Shown here piece after piece: positions 1 to 34,790 of a stretch of 64,000 bases of DNA. The DNA comes from Phylloscopus collybita (Eukaryota > Chordata > Aves > Passeriformes > Phylloscopidae). A program made the position numbers and the translations under genes. Position 1 is the stretch's first letter. The number at the start of each line of letters is the position of its first letter. The notes beneath the pieces are model-generated. The model saw nothing but the letters and a program-made list of their open reading frames with translations. It ran no database searches and had not been told where the DNA came from. Location: positions 22,237,501 through 22,301,500 of the forward strand of contig JAJNNQ010000003.1 of the NCBI GenBank assembly GCA_027886175.1, in the 5' to 3' direction.

Positions 1-4154
<4,154 letters not shown>

Positions 4155-4388
4155 AGGCTGCATCTAGGGATGGCTTAGAAAAGCCTGATCTCTGTTTGCA
4201 GGATAGGTCCCACTGGAAGGTTACCTGCTGCTGTACTCAGGTTATTACTGTTCTTACCCGGGACATGTTTCGAAGATGCGAGGCAGAGATTTTAATGTTG
4301 TTGAAATTGTTCATAACTTGGAAAATATTTTTATTGACTGGTTTTTACTTTTTATATGTAGTCTATAAATCTTTCTGAAAAGTGCATG

Positions 4389-4394
4389 AATAAA
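4389..4394 (+). terminator. PASK: PASK polyadenylation signal AATAAA
   Basis: A canonical AATAAA lies 235 bp after the PASK stop codon, in AT-rich sequence. A second AATAAA at 4592-4597 could serve as a distal site. I cannot tell which is used. Confidence 0.6.
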
Positions 4395-4399
4395 TGAAT

Positions 4400-5064
4400 G
4401 ATAAGATCTGTTGGTTTTCTGGAGTATGTGTGCACAAAGATTCAAAACTAAACATAATTTCATGATTTGGGTGGGGGGGGGTTGGTATTGTCTTTTTTTT
4501 TTTCTTTTTTAATATCAGAGTCTTCTCTATATTCAGGAAAACAGTCCTTGACCTTGATGAGACAGAGATATGGGGAAGAAAAAATAGATTCAATAAAAAG
4601 AATTTGGTCGAGACACGGGTAACAGGAACATTTTGGGGCAGCTGGGGTCAGGCTGCCAGGGAGGAAATGCTGGGAAAAGGCAGCAGTTTGACCGACTGCT
4701 GCAGCTCTGCAGAAAAGCAACAGGACTCTGCATAATTACTAATTAGCTTTGAATCCAGCTTTGGACTCTTGCTATCTCCATCCGAGAGATGCCCTCCCCT
4801 GCGCTCGGGTAGCACCGCGCCCCGGCTCTGGCCGCGGCGGGGATGATGACCCTCGGCCCGCGCCGCTCCGGCGGTGGGATCGGCTCTGCGGGCATCGGAG
4901 CGGGCAAGGCGCTCTGACCGCGCACTCCGCAGGGTACCGGGCTGCTTCTGCCCCGAGTGATCCAGCCCTGCGCGCCCGGAAAGGCCGCGCGGAGCCCGGT
5001 TCCACCCTGCCCCTCCCCTCGGGCCGGGTCTGGGCGGGGCGGAGCGCGGCCCCAGCCCGTGGCC
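4400..5064 (+). promoter_or_regulatory. MTERF4: PASK 3' end / MTERF4 CpG-island promoter
   Basis: The left part (to about 4740) is AT-rich with a T-run and a distal AATAAA, as expected downstream of PASK. From about 4790 the sequence turns abruptly GC- and CpG-rich and stays so through MTERF4 exon 2, typical of a housekeeping-gene CpG island. I see no TATA box near the MTERF4 start. Exact transcription start is not determinable by eye. Confidence 0.6.
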
Positions 5065-6170
5065 ATGGCGGGCCGGGCGCTGCTGTGCGGAGCTGGGAGG
5101 GCGCTGCTGGCGGGCCAGGCAATGCTGTGCGGAGCTGGGAGGGCGCTGCTGTGCGGAGCCGGGCGGGCGCTGCTGGCGGGCCAGGCGCTCCCCGCCGGCC
5201 CCGGGCCGTGCCCTCGGAGCGGCTGCGGGGAGGTGGCGGCGCTGCGGGCCATGGGCTTCAGCCAGGAGCAGGCCCGGCGGCTCCTGGCGCTGCAGCCGCG
5301 GCTCGGCCCCGAGCACCGGGAGGCGGTGACGGCGCAGCTGCTGCTGCTCGGGCTGAGCGCCGAGGCCGCCCTGGCGCTGCTGGAGCGGAGCCCGGCGCTG
5401 CTGCGGCTGCCCACGGAGCGACTCCGGGAGCGCGCCGAGGAGCTGCGGCGCCTGGGGCTGGACGGAGGTAGGGCAGCGAGCGAGGGTGCGGAGGGGGGAC
5501 ACCGGGGCTCTGCCGCTGAGCTGCTGCTCTGCTGCCCGCAGGCCGGCTGCAGCGGGCGGTGAGCCGCTGCCCGCAGCTCTTCCACGTGCCCCGGAAGAGG
5601 CTGGAGGCGGCGGTGCGGCTGCTGCGGGAGCGCTGCCTTTTCACGGCGGAGCAGCTGCGGGAAGTGCTTGGGACCTGCCCCGCCGTCCTGCTGGAGGAGC
5701 CGCGCACCCTCCACCACCAGTTCCAGGTGAGGATCGGGATTCGTCTTACTGCCGGAACCGGCTACGGGAATAGGGCTGTGCCTGACTTACCGTTCCACCC
5801 GCAGTACGCCTACTTCAGAATGGGGGTCCAGCAGAAGGAGATGGTGAAGGCTCGGCTCTTCCAAACGCCCTTTGCCGAGCTCCGGAATCGGCACATCTTC
5901 CTGGAGCGCCGGGGGCTCTACGAGACTCCACACAAAGGGCAGATCCAAACTAATAACCCAAAATTGAAGGACATCCTTCAGCTCCCGGAGAAGGACTTCC
6001 TGGCCAGTCTGGCCTACTCTACCCCAGAGGAGTATGAGGTCTTCAAGAAGCTGCTGGCTCGAGAGGAGGAGGAGGAGGAGGAGGAGGATGTGGATGCACT
6101 GTACACAGAGGATGATGATGATGATGATGATGATTTGGACAGTGATGGAAGTAAAACAGCCTGGGAATGA
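5065..6170 (+). CDS. MTERF4: Transcription termination factor 4, mitochondrial
   Basis: MTERF4 is a mitochondrial mTERF-fold protein that, in mammals, binds the rRNA methyltransferase NSUN4 and is needed for large-subunit ribosome assembly. Three exons (5065-5467, 5542-5726, 5805-6170) join to 317 residues. I chose ATG 5065 because it is the first ATG in frame and sits in a good context (GCCATGG). Residues 3-45 are an arginine/leucine-rich, acid-free leader built of repeated RALLCGAG/RALLAGQ units, consistent with mitochondrial import. The middle shows mTERF-like helical repeats with leucine/proline patterns (SPALLRLP, CPQLFHVP, CPAVLLEEP). The C-terminal exon contains the conserved Q-x-NNPKLKDILQLPEKDF block and ends in an eight-Glu run and an eight-Asp run before DLDSDG. 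The introns are only 74 and 78 bp. The stop TGA is at 6168-6170. Confidence 0.95.
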
Positions 6171-6269
6171 GGAGGTGAGGCTCCAAGGTGCTCAAGCCCT
6201 CTCCTGTTGCTGCACTGTCTGGGTGCTTTGGGCTCCCACCCCACACCAGCACAAGCTGGTTGGGGTACC

Positions 6270-6275
6270 AATAAA
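6270..6275 (+). terminator. MTERF4: MTERF4 polyadenylation signal AATAAA
   Basis: AATAAA 100 bp after the stop codon. The oppositely oriented SNED1 signal lies only about 100 bp further on, so the two transcripts end almost tail to tail. Confidence 0.75.
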
Positions 6276-6359
6276 TCCCATGTGTCAAATACAAAAACAC
6301 TCGTTCCTCCTTCACCAACTACTTAAAAAAAAAAACAAAACAAAACAACAAAACACAGT

Positions 6360-8522
6360 TTCCATAAAGTGTTTTTATTAAAAAAAATCAAACAAAACCC
6401 CCTAATTTATTTCCAAGACTAGGTTAAAACCTTCTGGCTGCATTACATACTGAGCCAGCTGTGGGACAGGAGGCTGTGGGCTGCTCTGCTGGCTGGCAGT
6501 GGGACCAGGCTTCCTGGTGTTGTGGGGACAGGTCCTGTGGAAACAGAACTGTCCCAAGGCAGGGCCACCTCCACCTCCAGAGCCCACGTCAGCACTGATC
6601 TCACAGCTGACAGAGCAGGGGTGCAAATACTTTCAGACCACAGCTCCAAACCCTCCTGTCTGGGTTTCCCCTTGCCTTGCTCCTCCTGGTAGGGAGGGCT
6701 AGCTTCTTCTCCTGCCCTGGCAAGGCAGGGCTGCTGTGCTTGCCAGGCAGCTGGAACAGGAGCAGGCAGCCTTGGAGGAAAACAAGGCATGTCTGTCCTG
6801 TGGGAGCAAAGCTAGAGGTGGTGCAGGAGGGGAGCAGCACACTGGCCCGCTGCTCTTGGCTTCACATTGTCCCTGTCCCCAGCCTCTGCAGCTGTGCCTC
6901 CAGGCTGAGCACTGTTACACTGCTCCCAGGAGGAAGAGGGTGGTGGCAGGAGCCCTGAAACTCTGTCCTGCTCTGAGAGCATCTTCCAAGCTGCTGCTTG
7001 AGACATGTGGCTGAGCAACAGAGCTCTGTGATGCTCAGCAGGAGAGGGCCTTCCCCCCCAGAATAATCCCCCTGTGCTGGGGCCATGAGGCTCTATCCCA
7101 TAACTGCGCTATATCTCTGGTATGTGTTAATTTATAATATACACCGTGTACCTTAATACACAAACCTATGTTTAACTAGTGTTGCCATACAAACTCACAA
7201 AAACTAGGAACGTTTCTAAGCTACACTTTTTCTTGCCTTGCCTGCCCTGCCACAGTGCTGGGTGCTGGTCGTCTCCTCCACGTAACCCTGCAGCACTGGT
7301 GCCACAGGGAAGGCAAACTCTGGGTGCAGTGCAAGGGGATGGCACGTGGGGCTGGCTTCCTCACCAGGCCTCTGCTGTGCCCTGCACTGCTGTGGAGGCA
7401 ACTACAAGTGTGGTGGCATGCCTCAGCTGACAGACTTCACCCTACAGATCACATTTAAAATGCTTTTTAGGTGCTCTATTGGTTTCTGAGCTGGAAATTT
7501 GGTTAAAACCAGGGCTTGTTTACAAAGCAAAGAAAAAAGGCAGGCAGTAGAAGCTGCCTCAGTTCCCCCTGCTAGAGCAGAGGAAACAGGAATGCTCCTC
7601 TACTGCCCGTGCTCAGCCCACCACTTGGAGCTGCTCACCATTTCTCACTGATCTACAGAGGCTGCTCCTCAGAGCGTATGTTTGGGGGCCAAATTTCAGG
7701 TGATGGCTAAGGCTTTTTGGTCTGCATTAAACTGTTTTATTTGAGGGTTATAGGTAATTTATAACCTTGGATTATGAAAACAGATTGGTGCAGATGCTGT
7801 TGGCAAGGAGCTGGGCTGATCCCTGAGTGAAGCGGGGAGCCCGTCGCTGGTGCAGAGTGGCTGGGGGAGCTGAGCAGGGCTGGCCCCCTCAAGGGGCACT
7901 GGTGCACAGCTCCTCAGGGGCAGAGAGGGGGCCAGCAAAGGCAGTGCTGGGCCAGCGGGGGGAAAGGGAGCGCTACTCAGTGGGCTGATCCAGCTGCGTG
8001 TCCCTAATGGGCTGGAGGAGAGGGAGAGAGTTGACACCAGGCAGGAAGGCTCCCCTGCTGTGTTCAACCCAGTGAGCAGATCTGATCTTCCTGGTGTTCA
8101 AAAAGCCCTTAGATGTGGAAAGACGAAGCTTCTACTGCTTTAAACCCTGTGGAGGAGCAGGAGTAAAATGAGCTGGTGTGCAGAGACTGCCAGATGTCCT
8201 GCAGCTGGCCTCTTCCCACCCTGTGCACCAGTCTTGTGCTGAGAGAAGGGGACCTGCTGTCTCCAGGACTGCAGCCTTTGCCCAGTCCCTTCTGTGCAGG
8301 GAGCTCTTGTTCATGGAGCTGCAGAGCCAGGGGGAAGCAGAGCATTGCCTCCCACTTCTCTACCCCAGCCACAACCAGGAGCTCTCAGCCATAAACCCTC
8401 ACAGCCCCTCAACACGGTGGCGTGAGCCAGAGCTGTGCCCTGGCCTGCACCCAGCTCCCTGACTCCCTGCATGAGAACTGCCCCTGCCTGCACATGAGGA
8501 GAGCTGGAGCAGGTACTTACTT
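6360..8522 (-). other. SNED1: Probable SNED1 3' UTR (with a 3'-UTR intron)
   Basis: This stretch has no credible coding exon on either strand. On the minus strand, AATAAA signals lie at 6374-6379 and 6406-6411 and mark the likely transcript end. The AT-rich patch at 7100-7200 looks like untranslated sequence. A strong donor (GTAAGT) begins two bases after the SNED1 stop codon, at 8520 on the minus strand, so at least one spliced 3'-UTR exon must lie in this region if that donor is used. I cannot place its acceptor with confidence. Confidence 0.5.
6374..6379 (-). terminator. SNED1: Probable SNED1 polyadenylation signal
   Basis: TTTATT on the plus strand reads AATAAA on the minus strand. A second copy is at 6406-6411. 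It is the last such signal before the MTERF4 3' end. Confidence 0.55.
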
Positions 8523-29000
<20,478 letters not shown>

Positions 29001-32000
29001 GGCTGCATGAGAGAAAAACAAAAAAAAGAGAGCGGAGGAGCAAAAAATCTCTGTAATTTCCTTTTTTTTTTTTTTTTCTCCCCCTTCTCCCTCCCTCTCC
29101 CTTTTTTTTTTTTTTTTTTTTTTCAGGTGCTAAAAATATTATCAGGAAATTCTTTTCAGGAATGCCGTGTTTTAGGTTACGCTCCAGGCTCAAGGGCTTC
29201 TTTGTCTTTACTGGAGGAAAAAAAAAACAACAAAAACAAACCAAAGCAAAACAAACACACCCACCTTACATTTATTATCAGGAAATGGTTTGACTGGGAG
29301 AGGCTGAGCTCCCAGGAAAGTCGAGAGCTACTCCCAGGGAAGCCCCACTAAAAGCACCAATGGTTCTGAATAATTACCAGCTCACGATGGGTTCCAAAGC
29401 TGGACCCCAAGATCAGCCTGACTCCTGGGATGCCAGTGGTCCAGGGCCACATGTTCCCCAAGCAGGCAACCCTGTGTGAGCCCTACTGCCGATCCCAGAG
29501 AGCTGACCCTGTCACTTTAAAAATCTCTTGGAGGAAAATGTTAAAAGGAGGAAAAAAAAAAAGAAAAGAAAAGAAAAGAAATCCAAAATAAATAATCAGC
29601 CACATCCGGATTTCTCCCCTAGGATGCTAATAAAGGTTTTATGGGTTTGATATGAATTACCCTCCCTGGCCATTCATGGCTGATTTTCTGGAAGGCATCC
29701 TGCACACCCCTCTCCCGGCCCCGGCCTCGGGGGACGCCGTGGTGGGATGCAGCAGGGGCACTGCCACCCTCCCCCACAGCCAGCCTGTGGCTCTGGGCTG
29801 CCAGCCGAGACCCATCTCTTTTGGGGACTGACTTCAGGGCCATCTTCTGGCCATCGCCATCTACCACCTTACACCCCTCAGAAGGAGCCCCGTGCTCCCA
29901 AGTTCCATCTCCCGGCCCTGCCATGTCATGCCAGGCCTGCCCCAAGCTCAGCTTCCAAGGAACACAGGGATATTGTGGCAGGACCTGGCCCTCTGCCAGG
30001 ACCAACCCCACAGGGCCATCCTGGGCTTCCCCTGGTAGGTTTTACCTCGAGAGAGGGGAAGGGCATCCATCCCAAACGTGAGGGGAGGGTTTTCTTCCAG
30101 GCAGGCTTTGCACAGGAAAGCATCACCATATTCCCCCCATGCTGTCCAGCCCAGCTCCCCGGGACATTAAATTGGAAGCAGTAAATGGAGCAGGGAGAAC
30201 AGCTGTGGGCCCCAGCTGCAGATATTTCCTCTGGGCCTGGAGCTGGAGCCAGTGCAAAGCTGGGCTCTGTGCTCAGAATGCACAGAGAGGAGTGTGGGGA
30301 AAGCAGCCCTTTCTCCACAGCATCTGGCCAAGCTCTGTCCTCCGCCACCCACTCCATCTCCAGGAACAGATGCCCCTTTCTGCCACCAGCTTTATGGCAT
30401 CCAGCTCTTTGATGGCCACGAAAACGGGGCCAAGATCTGCCACACCCATCCCAGTGGGTAGTTCTGGTGAGGCTGTCAGGCTGTGGAGGGGACAGGGGTA
30501 TCCTGGACTCTCAGCTTCACAGGCACCCCCAGCTGGAGATGCTCCCCAGTGAAGAACCACCTCCAGGAGTGAGAAATGGAGAGATCCTTCTGCTGCCCCC
30601 CAGCCTGTCTCTACCTGGCATCACAGCTTCAGGGCTGCCCCAAATCCTCAGGCAGCCCCCCCCGGTTCCTCACTGCCCCAGAGTAGAGCTCACTACCTCC
30701 CACAAAAGGCAGCCCTAGAAATCCATTGGGAAAGAGCAGGAAAGCCTACCCGCCCCCTACCCCAGTCAGAGCCCGTGCTTGGGGGACGGGACATGTGGAA
30801 GGGGCCTGGGGAGCTGTTAATGATCCAGAGCACATTCAGCATGGATGCTTGCAGGCAGAGGGGACTGCAGGTCAGCACATGGTTTGGATTTGGCTCTCCC
30901 CTCCCTTCCAGCTAATTGGGCCAAGCCCAGAGAGCGTTCCCTGCGGATGCCAAACACGTGTGTGGCACAAGCATCACCTCCTGTGGGGGAGAACCAGTCC
31001 TGGAAACTCCCTCCCCGGGGTGGGAGAGGCAGCCAGGTAGAGCAGGGAGGTGTGTGGGTGTTCGAGGGGAGCTGAAGTTTAATGAAAGGGTTTGAACTCG
31101 TTATCTGGCCCAGGCTCAAAGAATGCAGCAACGCAGATCACACGCAGAGATGTGGGTGGTGGGAAGGGGCTAGAGGGTGGCCAGGAGGATGGAGGTTACT
31201 GCAACACCCAGCTCCCCCAAACCCCCAGCAATGCCTGCCTCCGCTCTACAGGGCCATGGGAACAGGGGGGCCTCCTCCCCTCTCCCATCCTTTCACCTCC
31301 TGCTGCCACCGTGGGACCCTTCTGAGCCACACGGCCCAGGCATCTGGTGGCCACGTGTCATCTGAGCTGTGGTGGCAGGGATGTTGCTGGGTTGCAGTTG
31401 TGTCCCCTTCCCCCCTGCTAAGGGAGTCCCAAATGGACATGGGCCTGGGGGGTTCCAGGTGCTGTTCCCCTGGGAAGCTCAGGACTTTTTGTTTGTTTGT
31501 TTGTTCCCCCAGGATGCTGGGGGAACACAGTGCCCCTGGGACACAGAAAAGGAGCTGTGGCTCTGCCAGCCACTGCTGACACCAGCACAAAGGGGGATGT
31601 GCAACCATTGAGGTGGGCACAAATACTCCTCCCTGGGGAAGCCCTGGCCCAAGGCTCTTGCCCCACCACTGCAAAGCCAAGGTTTTGAAATGCTGAGGGT
31701 GCTGCTGGCTCTGGAGGGGTGGGGATGCTATCAGGGAGTGCCCCAGCAACCCGGTAGCACCAGGGGTCACCCCACCAGCTCAGCTGCCACCCTGTCATTC
31801 CCCACACCACACAGCTCAGGGGAGGACAGGGACACAGCACTTCACCCAAGGATATCCCCGGCTTCTGGGGCAGTCCCAGCGCAGGGAACAGTGCCAAAAC
31901 CAGGACACGAGGCTGAAACCAGAGCCTGGTGAAGTCCTATCCCTGGCTGCGGCTCTTGCAGCAGGCAGCTGGGTTAATGGCAGTGAAAGCCAACCCACCA

Positions 32001-32205
32001 GCAGCTTTAAGGAAGACTTCAGACCTGTTGTGAGGCCACACTGGCAAGTCCAGCATCACAGGGGGCTGGGGCTGGCCACGGGCACCCCCAGCACTGCAGC
32101 GGAGCATCGGGAAGCAAGGTCGGCTTTCCCAACCCAGCTGAAAGCTGCTCGGATGTTCCGCTGCTTTGATTATTTGACAGACCATGTTTTTTAAATTATT
32201 CTTGT

Positions 32206-32217
32206 GTAAATATTTAC
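32206..32217. promoter_or_regulatory. Palindromic forkhead-type motif in an AT-rich island
   Basis: GTAAATATTTAC is a perfect 12-bp palindrome containing two inverted forkhead half-sites. It lies 30 bp from TTTGACAG, a Meis/TGIF-type motif, inside an AT-rich island set in GC-rich intergenic DNA. Enhancer function is inference only. Confidence 0.3.
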
Positions 32218-32403
32218 GCATTTTTACAAGAACCATGCTTTGAGCAACAGGCCGTGGCAGATGAAGGGCCGGAGGGGAGGGGGCTGGAGGCCGCCTTGCT
32301 CCAATCCCGGTTCTGCAGGTCAGCTGCGGGTTGAGTAGGGATGCAGGGCAGCGCTCCTGCCCGGGGCCCCGGGGCAGTGCGTGCTGGGTGCTGACAGCAC
32401 ACC

Positions 32404-32411
<8 letters not shown>

Positions 32412-32444
<33 letters not shown>
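32412..32444. repeat. (CA)n microsatellite
   Basis: Uninterrupted CA dinucleotides, about 16 units, in intergenic DNA between SNED1 and MAB21L4. Confidence 0.95.
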
Positions 32445-32445
<1 letters not shown>

Positions 32446-33354
32446 GCCCCCCCAGCCAAGGGTGACCCTGCTTTTCCCCCTCTCTCCCCCGGCCAGCCCC
32501 TCCCCAGGGAACAGAACCCAGCCCAAGCAGGGGACCGGCCAGAGCGCCTGCCAGGGGAATGGGGAATACCCTGCCGGCAGCTGCTGGGAGCCCCGAGCAG
32601 CCTCGCACGCCTTCCCGGGCCCAAAACCTCTTCCCGCAGACACCCCCGAGCCAGAAAAGCCCCACTGGGCAGCAGGGGCTGTTAGCAGGATGGAGATCAC
32701 ATCTCCATTGCCCACTCCTACCTCGGCACTGCACCCCAGCCCACCCCATCCTCAGAGCAGGTCGGGGAGAAGGCAGTGGGTGCTGGGAGCTCCTGAGGGT
32801 GCTCCAGGAGGGAAGGGGAAGGGGTGGGAAGGCTCTGGGCCCCCCATATCTGCCCCTAAAGCTCCCGGTCTGCAGGGATAGTGCCTGCAGCAAAGTCTGC
32901 TTCTGAACTTCCTGGTAGGGACCCTCTCTGCCAGCCTTGCCCTGCTCCCCAGGACTGTTGCTGTGGATTTTGGGAAGGAGAAGGGTGAGCTGCCCCCTCC
33001 CCCATCCACAGATGGGATCCACAACCCAGCCTTGAGTTTTCCACCGAGCTCAGCAGAAATTCACCCAGAAGGTCAGTGACCAGAGAAAGGGATGATCCAT
33101 CATTAAATAAATTGTTTTCATTTCCCAGGATAAAGGGGAGGAAAAGGGGAGGAGGGGAGGTGTTGTTGGATCAGGACTGGAAAATAAAAGAGCACAAGGC
33201 AGGAAAACCGCCTCCTGTACTCCCTGCAGAGAGCAGCCCCAGCTCCTTCCCTGCACCCTCACAAGAGTTTTACAGCCAAAGCTCTTAATGTGATTATAAT
33301 AATTATTTCTTTCCTAGCAATTTCACACACACCCCCCTTGGTGTTTTTGGTGTT

Positions 33355-33402
33355 CTTTTTTTCTTTCTTTCTTTCTTTCTTTCTTTTTTTTTTTTTTTTT
33401 TA
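33355..33402. repeat. (CTTT)n microsatellite with poly-T tail
   Basis: Six to seven tandem TTTC units run into a long T tract. The poly-T may be the relic of a retroposed poly-A tail on the minus strand, but no adjacent SINE is recognisable. Confidence 0.85.
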
Positions 33403-34500
33403 ATAAACAGCCTATTTTGAAATGTCACTGGGGGAAGCCAAGACTCCAGCTGAGCCCTGGCCGGGAGGAAGGAGCAGGGGCAGGGGGAGCGTGCGAATGT
33501 GTGTGGATGCATGTAGGCAAGCATGTGCCTGGGGACACCCTGCTGCAGCCTGCAAGCACACCCGGGCCTAGAAAACCTGGCCCTGCCCCAGGGATGAACA
33601 GACAGGGGATTCTTCTCCCTCCCTCTCAGTCTGGGTGCCCCCTTGAAACCCCCCCATCCTGCACCCCTCATCTCCCACCCCTCTGTGTGGTCCCCTCCAA
33701 GCCCCAGGGCCGAGCTTTGAAATCTGTTGAAAAGAGACCCTTTTTGCCAAAATAAACAGCCTGTCATGTTAAATTACTCTCTCTTCCTCTCTACCTTCCC
33801 TGCCTTTGTCCCCCCCTCCCCATCCCAGCCGCTTTGTTGGGGGCCATGCCACTCGGGGGGCTTGTGGGGTGCAGAAGTGCTGGGGCAGAGCATAACCCAT
33901 CTCCAGCATCCCAGTGCCCCTGTGCCCTGCCATCAGCTCAACCCACCAGCTCAGCACCCCAATACCTTCCTGCTGGGTGATGGTGGCATCTTGCAGGGTC
34001 TGGGGTGCAGCAGTCACACTGCACAGCCCTACAGAGAGGCCAGCTGGGTGAGGGGCACTGGGGGCTCATTGCAGCTCCTCACCCACCTCTGCTGTGCCAA
34101 GTGCTCCCATGCTCCCAGGTGTTTTTTTTCCTCTCTCTTGCTTGTACTTGCCCGTTTTGAGGGGGTTGTTTTCTCTCTCCTTTTTCTAACAGAGCAAAAA
34201 TTCATGGGACTGTAAAACACTGAGATGGAAACAGTGACTAGCTCATTCAGGACAGACTCTCTGCCAGTACCAGGGCACTCTCCACCAGCCTCTAGTGACT
34301 TGTCCAGACACTCTGCACTCCAGCCATGCCTTCCATAGCCTAACTGCCCTTCTTGCCAGGAAATTTTTTGGGCTGTTTTTGGGCCAATGGAGGTGTGCTC
34401 AGCTTGGGCTGATTGCAGGGTTGAGTGTCCAGGTGCTGCCCCAAATGCCCAGGCATGCAGTGTCCCTGCCCTACGGCCCACCCCATGCAGCATGGCCCGA

Positions 34501-34790
34501 TGTAGTCACTGCTTGTCATGTTTGGGTTTTCTGAAGTTCTTTCCCAGGGACCTAAACTGGTAAACAAGGTCACACTTTTTAAACTCTCTTGTTTTTCACA
34601 TTTCTCTCCTAAGGAGGGACTTTGCTTATTGACCCTTGGTATGACCAATGGTTCAAAAGATCCCACCTCTTAGGTGGGCACATTGTAAAAAGGTATAAAA
34701 ATAGATTCTGACAATAAACCAGCCCCTTTTTTGGAGCATCAGCCTTCTGAATCACGAGTCCGTGTCTTTCTTTCGTGTCCAACAGCGACA
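34501..34790 (+). mobile_element. Solo LTR of an avian endogenous retrovirus, copy 2
   Basis: A 290-bp copy of the LTR at 12510-12801, in the same orientation and differing at only a minority of positions. It starts TGTAGTCACTG and ends CGACA, with the same TATA-like box and AATAAA. The flanks (GCCCGA and ACCCCA) match at four of six positions, so the target duplication is degraded or was never clear. No internal retroviral sequence is seen. Confidence 0.82.

Larger units (their letters stand above)
29001..34500. other. Intergenic DNA between SNED1 and MAB21L4, left part
   Basis: I see no gene here. It holds T-runs around 29057-29123, an (AAAAG)n patch near 29555-29580, a (CA)n microsatellite at 32412-32444, a CTTT/T-rich patch at about 33355-33402, and two AT-rich islands (about 32150-32240 and 33280-33320) with homeodomain- and forkhead-like motifs. 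Apparent long reading frames in this part show no domain, no splice structure and biased composition. Confidence 0.6.

Noticed and set aside
4648..5717. Long minus-strand reading frames (284 and 324 codons) over MTERF4
   Set aside because: They are shadows of the CpG-rich MTERF4 exons: Arg/Pro/Ser/Ala-rich with no domain or splice structure. The plus-strand reading is a clear homologue.
31937..33022. A 361-codon minus-strand reading frame in the SNED1-MAB21L4 interval
   Set aside because: It crosses the CA microsatellite as a Cys-Val repeat, has no recognisable domain and no plausible splice sites.
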